64,000 nt of DNA from Acestrorhynchus altus. Taxonomy: Eukaryota; Chordata; Actinopteri; Characiformes; Acestrorhynchidae. The notes below the pieces were generated by a model that worked only from the letters and a program-made list of their open reading frames with translations, did no database searches and had not been told where the DNA came from. The translations under genes and the position numbers were made by a program. The stretch is taken from the NCBI GenBank assembly GCA_034509495.1, contig CM067521.1, positions 19,959,984 through 20,023,983 of the forward strand, read 5' to 3'. Positions 34,944 through 46,658 of the stretch are shown here, in pieces (the first letter of the stretch is position 1; every line of letters starts with the position of its first letter).

Positions 34944-37900
34944 GTTTTAAGAACTATGAAAATATTTGTGTGAAACTAAACGTCACATTGGTGACTCTGG
35001 ACTCTGCTTTTTGAGACACCAGTGAGACCTACTGTTGAAAGTTTCCACACAATATTTGATTTACAGTACAGGCCAAAAGTTTGGACACACCTTCTCATCC
35101 TCAGTTTTCTGTATTTTCATGACTGTTTACATTGTAGATTCTCACTGAAGGCATCAAAACTATGAATGAACACATGGCTATTTTGGCTACTTTGAAGAAA
35201 CTAGAATATAAAACATGTTTTCAGTTATTTCACCCTTTTTTTGTTAAGTACAAAACTCCACATGTGTTCATTCATAGTTTTGATGCCTTCAGTGAGAATC
35301 TACAATGTAATAGTCATGAAAATACAGAAAAGCATTGAATGAGAAGGTGCGTCCAAACTTTTGGCCTGTACTGTACATTATTGTTTTTCATTTTTAATTG
35401 AAATCCAGAATTCTTTGGGTATCTTCATGTTAATTAAAAGGGTCTTAATTGGTGTTTAAATAATGATTTGATGGTTTTCTTTTTCCAAACTAGTGTTACA
35501 AGCACTAGTTTGCCAAAATCCCACCTCTCCTGGAAGCTGCAGGAGTCCCCCGCATATTTATAGAAACATTCTGATGTCTGCAGATTTTATACATTATTAG
35601 TGATTCAGGGTCAGAGGTCATGCTGCGACCGCCCTCAAATGAGTGGATGCAGTTTGGGATGTGTGGATCTGAATTCTAATGGGTGCTGATATTGGGGATA
35701 CTGGGGGGATTCGGTGTGTAAAGCAATCTCAAACAGACTTGCTAATGTGGACAAACCACAGAATAGGCAAAAAATATTACTGCTAAGTGAGCATTAGGGA
35801 TCATTTAGCCAAAATAAACTTATGAGAGACAGCTTATTCCCTTCATTCTCCAACCAGACTGACCAGCCGAGGCCTACAGGTGAAACTCCAATGTGCAAAG
35901 GGTCAGTTATAATCTCCTGAAACTGCAAAAGCACACAGATTACGGTACGGACTGTTGATACGGCAGCTGCATGGTCAGCAGTACAGGAGGCCGCAGGCGG
36001 CACTGGCAGTTTAGCATGGGCCGACAGGGACCAGTCGCTCTGAGAGGTAGTGAGAAGCGCAAGGAGACTTCATTATGCTTACAGCTACTTAGCTTCGGAA
36101 AAACGCTTGGTAATATGCAGCCGAATCCTCAGGCGGACGAGTGGGTAGGCGGGTAGACGGGCAGACATGCCTCCAAAGCCAGAGCGGCTACGCCCGATTT
36201 GTGACAATAAATAAGCGTGACCAATTACGGCCTCGCCCACCGCTTTCTCCAAGCCCAGGTCTGCTCCCTCACCAGCCATAATCCAATTCTGCTGGAATGC
36301 CTTACAATAATGACACCCTGGAAAGCATTCCCACCCTGCCCCTGTGTACTCGCATTAGTCACGCTCGCAGGAAGGAGGGAGGGAAAGAGATGTTGGGACA
36401 GAAAGAGAAGGAGAGAAGAAGGCAAGCTTTTCCAGTGAACTTTTAAAAATAAAAGTGCTTCAAAGGCTCTTTGAAGAACCCTCTGAGGCATCCCCCCCCC
36501 ACCACCACTCACACAGAATACATGCCATCTGTTAAACTCACCGGCGATGGGTGGTCCCAGCAGAACTGGACAGCACTCGAGGATGGTGACTAGTCCCACA
36601 GCACTAGAGAACTTACAGGGTCCGACTAGGTCCATTAGGCACTCGAAGAGCAGGGCACACACCATGCCGTACACCAGGCCGTAGCAGACTGCATACACCA
36701 ACAGCCCCCAGTAGCCTGATGCCAGTGGGCACAGCAGATGGCAAACGCCATTGTAGGTGATAGCAAAGCTGAAAAGGTACTGGACCCTGGGCCGGACCCA
36801 CCTGGTGTTCGCCAGCAGGCCTGTTCCAGGCCGGGCGATCATATCTACAAGCGCCAGGGCCGAGAGAAGGCTGGCAGCTGAATACTCGTCTACGCCACGA
36901 TACTTGGCATATGGTGCCAGGAATATCATGGGGGAGAAAAAACCGAAGAACATCAGCATGTTCCCGATCAGGTAGATGATGAAACCTCGATGCCGGAAGA
37001 GAGATATATTCATACAGCAGTTGGCGCATCTCCTCCTGCGATGGGGCTTCTGGTCACTGGCTTGGTCATCGACTCCATTTCCATTGGAGGCTTTTGGCTT
37101 TTCAGCTCTGTAAGGCTGGCATTTGCCTGCTGGGAATAAATACCATATTGAGAACATTAGGTTTTGTGTTCAAATCACATGCCTGACAGATGTTTTTTAC
37201 ACTCTTTTTACACTCTTCCGCCTAAGAGGTTAAACCTACACATTAGTAGGTTTTGCTCTTATGCAAGGTATGTAACCCCCTACTAACCCAGGTGGTGCTG
37301 CCCTGCTCGTGACACTGTACTGATTTTGTTCCTCAAGCATTGGGCCAAAGTGAAGGTACTGTCACCATCATACCACATCACCTAGCATGAACGATCAGTT
37401 AAAGGTGTGATAAGCAGCAACCCTACCATCTCTTAAAGGCCTCATCAATGATCCAGCCACGCAGCAGTTCAGGAGCATGGCACCAAGGATGAAGAAGCTC
37501 CCCCTCCAGCCAAAATGATCAAACAAGAACTGGTTGAGAGGTGCCAGAGTGCAGAGGAACACTGGACTTCCTGCCATGGCGAGTCCATTCGCAATGGGTC
37601 TCCTGACCTGGAAGTACTTGCCAATAATGGTCAGTGATGGTTGAAGGTTGAAGGAGAGTCCAAGGCCTGTGGAAAAAATATAGACAGAAGTTCAAATGAG
37701 TTCCATTTTCAGCGCTGCTACAGCCATCTACTACCACGGCGCTCAGCATGATTAAATTAAGACCAATCCTACTCCGTTCACATTAGAGTTCCATCTCATT
37801 TCACATTGCCAACTAAAAACTCATTAACGGAACCTAAAATAATTTCTGAAATGATTCCGCAATTTAAATGGCTATAAATTAGAGGCTGGGGATAATTCAT

Positions 37901-40285
37901 TCACCACTACCCTCTTTGCCTGGGAAAAAAAATCCAATTTAATGCCGTCTCATTCTCTAAACGAGCATCTTATTCATTATACGGGCGCCGGCATTAAAAA
38001 ACGGAAATCTCTAGGTAGAGAATGAAGTGGTAAATTCCCAGCATTCAGAACTTCCATGAACTTTCCCTGATCAGGCTCCTTGGCTGCTTTCAATTCACTT
38101 CAGTTTCAAAAGACATTTCATTGTAGGCCCGAGCACAGTGATGAAGATGCTCTTCCATCAAACTTTTCTATTTGGATTCTAACAGAGTACTGCAGTTAGG
38201 CTTCCAAATAAATGGTGCTATATAGGCAGAGTTGTCTAGAGATATTATGTGGGTTACCAATTACAGTTTAATATATTCAGACTAATTGCAGCTGTGCAAA
38301 ACAAGGTGAGGTGGTTCAGAGGTGTGGTTAAAGCTTCTGAAAAAAAACAAAAAACACAGAGTTGATTAAAAGGCAGGAATTACAAAATTCTTGGGCCAAG
38401 CACGACTCAACGCTGCTGTGCCCTTTTCTTACCATAGAAAATGCATTTTTGGTTCCATTAAGAACCATGTTTGTGATAGAGATGTTGGAGTGTGGAGAAC
38501 CTTTGAAAGGTGTAGAGAACCTTCATTCGATGTGTAGGTTCACAAACATGAATCTTTGTGTGTCCAAAATTGCCCTGTGGCATTGCTCAAAGTGCCCTTT
38601 GAAGCACTTGGATTTTTGAGAGTGCAGTGTGTAACAACAGGGGAACCTTGGGGTCTGTTCCCTGGTCAGCCAATCACACCACACAATAGCAATAAGGCCC
38701 TGCCCATGTATATCTGGATATAGCTTTATCTCTGCATTTTGGCATCCCGTGACGTGCAGTGCTCTCCGGGGTGGGGGTTTTCAGATTGTCAGTGTTTTTG
38801 TGCAAACAGGCAACACATTTTTGAAAATACCAACCTCTCAGTGTTAACTTGACCATGTTTCTTGTGGGTGATTCAAAGGCAGCATTGATGCCACAGCACA
38901 TTTTAGTTATAGACACCTGCTGTTAAAGACGGTGAGAAATTCTGTGGTGGTGGAAAAATGTTATGTTTATTTCTGTTTTGGCCATTAAGCTGTTGTTGAT
39001 TTATGTGAGCCACTGCTGGGCTGGCTCACACAAGCATTTTAGTGCTGGGTTTGGGTCTGGATATATGTAGACCAGGACAACTCCAGCTTTAATCTAAACT
39101 CAACTGTGCTGAAATACCTTGAAATTGTCTGCGTCAGACCTGAATCTAAACTAATACACACTCACAGAGTTATTGAGTTATCACGGTTGATCCTCAATAA
39201 AGAGTTTTAATTTGATTAAATTTTATGCGATGGTGCGGCGTGAGTTCAGACCTCAGGTGGACCTTTTGCTGAAAATATTCCCCATCATTGGCACTAAGTG
39301 ATCTGGAAGAGAAAACAAGAGGAGTGCCGCAGGTCTCAGATGGACCTCCATGCCCAATCCGTCCGCACATTAATCCTCTACGGCAGAGCGGTGGCAAGTA
39401 ATGAGGCTCAGTGGGCGCTCTCTCCGGGTGACCAAACCAGGTCCTTACAAACCAGCCTTAGAAAAAGGCACACACACACACATAATGCCACAGGCTTAAT
39501 TACACCCAGAGAGAGAAAGAAAGAGGGAGAGAGAGGAAAAATGAACAAAAAGTAAAGAAACTTACTCTGAATTAGGAAAGAAAGAAAGAAAAAAAGAAAG
39601 ATATATATATATATTTATATATATTTAAATATATTCTATTTAAATTAACTATTGCAAGAAAGATAAGATAGGAAAGATAGGAAAATAAATTTAAAGTTTG
39701 TGACAAAGAAAATTAATAAATTAATAAAAAATAAAGGAAATTTGCTGTGGTGAGGGAGAGAGAGACAAAGACATAGAAAAAGGAAAAAGGGACAGAACAG
39801 TAGATTAGGAGTGAGTGAGTGAGTGAGTGAGTGAGTGAGTGAGTGAGTGAGTGAGTGAGTGAGTGAGTGAGTGAGTCAGCGAGCGAGTGAGCTCCAGGGA
39901 GATTGATGCTTTCACTGCAGTGTGATTACAGAGTGAGTTTCAGTTAGACCCACAGGGCACCATTACCATAAACAAGTGGCCCTTCTTAAACACACACACA
40001 CACACACACACAAACGGTGGAGAGACCAGCTGGGGAGAATTTGATGCATGACTTAATAAACATTAATGATTGAAGTTACATGTTTTAGTTTAAAAATATA
40101 TTTTTATGACATATACAAACAACAGGAGTCATCCGAGTACCTCCAATGATCCCCACACAGATGTACAAGTGTGTGATGGTGCCGCTGAAAGACGCCGCCA
40201 CCATAGAAAGTCCACACATGATCCCTCCTGTGATAACCACGGGCCTGCTTCCATAACGGTTCACCAGGACGCTGCTGACCGGACC

Positions 40286-40333
<48 letters not shown>

Positions 40334-40337
40334 CCAC

Positions 40338-40399
<62 letters not shown>

Positions 40400-43300
40400 A
40401 ACATCCTGTGTTACTGACCTGTGAACATACAGCAACACAACCTAGGCATGGGCTCAGATGAATGTTTCTCTCACACTTTATTATCCTCCCTTCACCCTGT
40501 TCTCCAATGATCAGGACCTACATGAACCATGGAGGTGGAGAAGCAACAGATTTTCCAACATGTGTGGAATGATTAAACATCCACAATTAGTGATGTGAAC
40601 AGCAATGCCCTGTTGGCCCCATTGGCAGATTCAATGCAGGACTACATGTTCATAATGTTATGACATCTACCCTTAACACCACCAACATGGTTCCATTTCA
40701 GATGGTCATGGAGACACGTGTGGTCTCCATGTGGTGAGTCCTGTGGTGAGTCCTGCTCTCTTGAAGGAGATGAACAATGAATCACCTCCACATCACCTAT
40801 CCTGGATAGAAAATGGGACAGGGACGGGGACGGGGGCTGCTACTGGATGTCCTAACTCCTCTATTTTTACAGGGCAGTGGTGGCCTGGTGGTTAGGGATG
40901 ATCTGGTTTGATTCCCTCAACTGGCAGGATATGACTGAAGTGTCCTTGAGCCATTGAGCAATTAAGTCACCATTTGTTCCCGGGGGAACCATGGATAGGG
41001 CTGCCCACCACTCTGGGCATGTGTGCTCACTGCTCCTTGTGTGTAAGTTCTCTAGTGTGTGGGTTTCGCTGTGTGGATGGGTTATATGTGGAGGAAAAAG
41101 GTTTATTTGCTAGCGTTACATCCTGAAGGCAGCAGTAAATGCAGGCTACCGTATCACCATTCACATCAGCTCTGCTCTCACTCTAACAGAGCACACTTCT
41201 GATGACACCCATTAGATTGCAGTCACGTTTCATATTACTTTGATCTTGACGAAAAACAACTGCAGAAAAAGAAAATTATCAACTAAATTATCCACATCAA
41301 TCAGCCTCTCTCTCTCTCTCCTTATCTGGGTGGAGGAGTCGGTTTGTCTTTTCTCAAGAAAATTAAAAGCCTAAAAAAAGCACTTGGTGTTGAAAGACTA
41401 AAAGGCACAGCTGAGACGAGAGCCATTCATTATGGAAAGGACGTTCCCAAATTAGAGCCAGCTCCGAATGGTCAAGATGACTATAAGAGAAGAGTCTACT
41501 TGCTATTCCTGTTTCATTCAAGTGGGCTTTTTTTTCCCCCAGATAAGGTCATTTTATGCCTCTACAATTATAACATGACGTCCTACACCACAACAAAAAA
41601 CTACGAGCGATGGCATTGGAATGATGTCATCCTGGCAATAATGTTACAGTCATGGATGACAATTACCATTGAGGAGAACTGGGAAAGGAAGAAGAAATCA
41701 AATCAAACATTCCAAAACATTCCAGTCGCAGAATTTTTGAAATTCTGATTCATATCAGAAAGTCAGTGGAAGTCAGTGTGAAGCCTTCATGCACCACCTT
41801 GTGTCTAGAGTGGGATCAGTAAGGTGGCATTTTGATGAAACCAATAAAAACAGGGTTAAAAGGAGGAACAGTATTTTTATCACGTGGTCATACTGCCCTT
41901 CAATCACTGAAGTTTGAAATAGTTTCTTTCACTACTTATATACACCGATCAACCAAAACATTATGACCACCTCTTTGTTTTCACACTGTCCATTTCATCA
42001 GTTCCACAGAGGAGCACTTTATAGTTCTATAATTACAGACTCTAATCTATCTGATCTCCTTCCACCCTGATCTTTAGGGCCCAGGATCCCACAGGACCTC
42101 CACAGAGACATGGTGGTGATGTGTTAGTGTGTGTTGCACTGGTAAGAGTGGATTAGACACAGTGGATAAGACACAGCATCACTCGGCATCACCGCTGGAC
42201 TGAGAACAGTCCACCAACCAGAAGAATCCAGCCAATTGTGTCCTGTGGGTTGATGACCAACAGAAACTTTGTGGAAACAGATGAGCTTCTGTCTCAGATG
42301 GAGGAGCAGGTATGGAGGAGCAGGTAGGTAGGAGTGTCTAACAGAGTGTACAGTAAGTGGGCACTGTTTAAACACTCCAGCAGCACTTCTGTGTCTGATT
42401 CACTCATACCAGCACAACACACTAACATACCATCATGTCAGCATCGCTGCAGTGATGAGAATGAACCACCACCCACATAATAACTGCTCTGTGATGGCCA
42501 AGCTGTGGGTGTTCGTTGACACGTCCATGTCAGCATTGGGTGCAACTTAAAATAACTGAATGCATTAATTACAGGGGGTGTCCACAATGTTTACACTTGT
42601 TTAGAACAATCAAAATGTCCCTGAAACAGCTTGTTATAAAACTTTAGCACATTGGATCAATATCAGCCGGTGTTCCAGGTTTCAAAAATCAGTGTCAGGA
42701 AGGAAAGTGTGTTTCCATGGCTGCTCTAAATATAGCACATTTAAGTCACCCGAACACTCCGCACTTGTGGTTTGCAATGAGAGATTACAGACAAATCATC
42801 ATGTACACGCAAACACACACTAACACACAGCTTACGTCCTCTCATCGCAGCCAAAAACTAGAAAACATCAATCAAACCAGCAGCAGACAGCCATCATTAT
42901 GAGCGCTGCTGTGTTTGGCTGCCCTGCGTAATAGAAAAGGCCCACAATCAACAAGCTGATTACATGTTCTGCAGGCCAGGATCATCTCCAAGATTATGCT
43001 CTGAAGCCGTGATTTATTTCAGACCCAGAAATCCTAATGGTGTGTTGTTATCCTTCATTTTGGGTGCTTACAACCTTGTGAAACTTTTATGATTATGCGG
43101 TTGGGTGGTAAATTATGCAGGCGGGGGTGCACTCTCCTGAATAGGGTAGCAGCACTAATCAACACAGCGAGCGCTCAAAGACATAAAAAGAGAAGAAGCA
43201 AAAACCCACACGAGAAGGGAGGACTGCTACTGAACCTCCCCTTTCACTTGGTGACACACTAAGGGCATGAAGGAAAACAACATTCAAAACCTGATTTAAC

Positions 43301-46300
43301 TCGAAAGATGCTTCAGAAGTACAGTCTTATTCATTAATAAACTAATCTGTTTCATTTTGGCTAAATCTATTTTATTGATTTTATTTTACTAAAATATTTA
43401 CTACAATTTTTTAAAGTATTTCAGCATCAATAATATGTTTTAAAACAAATGGACATTTGCTACTGCATGTAAAAAAAAATAAATTGTTCATAATTTAATT
43501 CAAAAAGGTCATTTTCAACTGAAAATGTTATATTTCTACAATTTAAAATTCAGGGTGTCTGGTGTTAATGAGCTTTAAGCCATACAAAAGTAAAAGAAAG
43601 CAAGACTTTAAATATTTCACTTTACTGTAATGAATACAGTTGCTGGAAAAGTCTGGAAAATCTTGTTAAAGATTACAAAAATCAAATTTCAGCATCAAGA
43701 AAAATATTTAAAAAATTTGAATGAGTTGTATTAATTTTTTTAACCATATATTAGGATTCCAGCATGATTTAATGTACTGTGTAAAAAGAGGCCATGTCAA
43801 AAAAGTCTGTTTGAACTAGGAGAACTAATATCAACATCAATAAAAACATCCATTTTAAAACAAAAAATGAAGGTTGAAGACTTTTGATCAGATGATTCAG
43901 AGAGACGTCTGTAGCCTTATGTTTAAGGTTTACCAGTTCATTTTTTTCCCCTAGAACACTACGCCCAAGCCACGACCCATTTAGTAAACTTTATGAAAGG
44001 TCCATCCATCAAAAGCTTCTTTAGGGAACCGAATGTGGTTCTCGTCGGTGTGTGTAGTTTACGCAAAGCAGTCCACAAACAGTTCAGTGGACACGGCAGC
44101 CAAATGTATAAGCGCACAACCATATCTGACACCATCTCATTCATAAGGTGCTTGGGTCCCTGGAGATCACCATCATAGTCCCCGTCACTGCTCCCCTAGT
44201 GGTCCCACGCAAGTCACACCCAGCCAGTTGAGGCCGGGTCATCACAGCACTCCCGCTGGGACCGGTGTTGAAGGGGAAAAAGCAGTGGACCTGCAGGTGA
44301 TGTATCTCTGCTGTCGTTCTTTCCGTGCATGTGGGGTGACATTGGCAAAAGAGCAGCCAAGGACTTTATGATGAAGCCTGTGCCGTCACTGTTACACATG
44401 GGAATTCTTTTCTTTTCTCTTTGTTAATGATGATAGGGCTCAAATACGCCTCTTGCAGCATTATCCCAGTGATCCCACCTCTTTTTGGGAACTTTTTTAC
44501 TATTGAAAAACTACAGTAATCACAGTATTACTGTAAAGCCATCGGCCCTTTACAGTTTACCTTCTACTGACCATTTTCTTCTCCGACCAAAGATAACTTC
44601 TTACGAATTCCACAAATCAATACTCTACAAACACTGTGAGAACACTGTGGGTTTCCAGGACATGGATTAAGTTGTAATCGTGAAACACATTGGAAAATCT
44701 TAGTCTAGGTTTAGGCTTAATCCACGTCTGGAAGAATGGCCCCCGTAAGATGTGTTCAGTGTTCCACTGTGATCACTGGAAAAGCAGTTTTGTATGTGAC
44801 TCCAGTACTGGTGTGAAACACTCAGTATAATTGGAATTTGACAGTAATCCCATCAGGATTGTTTTGGAATTGCTGCTATCCCATCATCAAAGTTTCAGCC
44901 AGCCAGGAGCCTTTGGTGGAAACCTTGTATCTCCAGTGCAGCATCAGATTTTAGCTTGAAAGCGTTCGCACATCTCTTTGTAAGGCCACTGATGAATCAG
45001 TTCCCCATCTGATCTGACATGGTTGAAAGACGTTTTTGAAAAAGCCATACAACATGGCCTAGTTTTCCCGATACAAACTCTAAGGGCTGGTTTTTATAGA
45101 CCCAGCCAAACCTTCGGCTTCATATGGGGGAATACATCTAAACAGGTCTGTCCACGCTTAGATCTTTATCTGCTTACTCCAGTAAACACATTCATTTATA
45201 GCAACATAAAAGGAGTTTGTTTCTGATTATGGAGGCATTTGACCAAAACTGAATGAAATGAAACATTTGGCTGAAGGTCGAATAACAAATATCAAACACG
45301 TTTATCTTTTCGGGCAGGTTTTGATTAATTTTGCCATTTTTTTCACAATTGCATAAATTAATTGGCCTAAATGTGTTTGTTATTCAGTACATTTAAAGTG
45401 ACAAAGGGAGTTTTTTGTTTTGATGTTGATGCCTAGTAATTTAATCAAACCTGAAATTAAATATTCTAATAATTTGTGAGTCTTGATTTCTGAAAAATAT
45501 TTCTGAAAAAAATCAAAGAGTATTTTTCACATTTTCACTTATTTTGCCACCTTTTGTCAAAATTGCATTGATTAATTGGCCTAATTGTGCTTTTATCTTG
45601 CTTTTCAATTTGCGTGAAGTGAAAAAGTGCTGCAACACTTCGCAGATGATCCCCCTCATGACAATTCAGCAGACTTTTCTGGATCATTCTCTTCCCTTCA
45701 AATAACTGCCATCTTTGCTGCATTTATAAAAGGCATCTCACTTCATGCTGGTTGCAATTTAATTGCATCATTAAAAACATTATACAGTAGTTCAACATTA
45801 ACTTATTTTTACTTTGAATATTTGGGTTTTTTTGTTCTCTAGTCCTGATTAATTGGATAAAATAGGGCAAATTCTAAATAAAAATCACTGCACTAATTAT
45901 GGAATAGTATTGGGATAGCAGGTTTTTTTACTGCACTAGTGCATTTTGTGACATTTAAAAGTAAGAGTAAAATGTCTTTAAATATTACGATAGAATCTTC
46001 TTACCCTCACCACTATAGCACAAAAAAAAATCATAATTTAATTAATTCAATATTATAATACTTAAGATTTCTCAGATCTGAAGAGCAAAACAAAAACATG
46101 TTCTAAATATATCATGCATTTCATTTTACATGCAATGAATATAAAATATAACATTCTTTCATCTAATTTAAAAGAATTATGAATGAGATTCGAATTTGTT
46201 AGATGTACTAGTATAGTGTCAATTGTGATCATCGTAGATTAAACCATAATTCTGTTAGACATTAAGGGACGGGTTCAGCGCTCCTCCTGAAAAAGCTGCA

Positions 46301-46592
46301 GAGGCTGAACCAACTGCTATTGATTACATACTGGAAGTTTAAAAGAATCACATAATAGTGATGATGTTTACCCACTATTTTGGAGGTATTTGAAGGATAA
46401 CCCCTCTTGGTTGGGGAACAACAACAAAACATTCCTGCTCTGACAAGAAGCCAGTGCAAGACCCTAGAACACTCATCAAGCGATGGAGTGGGTTGAGGAG
46501 TGAGGAGGTTATTACAGCAACACAGACACTCAAGTTGAAATCCATCAAGAACTTTAGGGACTGTGAAATGAGTTGAGAAGTCTAACCACAGG

Positions 46593-46658
<66 letters not shown>

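Noticed and set aside
40866..40940. Possible tRNA gene from its A and B box motifs
   Set aside because: The downstream body matches a tRNA-derived SINE, the boxes are degenerate, and no cloverleaf acceptor pairing was seen.
41344..41748. 134-codon open frame on the plus strand in MCT intron 1
   Set aside because: It has no ATG start, no recognised domain, low-complexity Lys-rich and Tyr-rich content, and no splice or promoter context.
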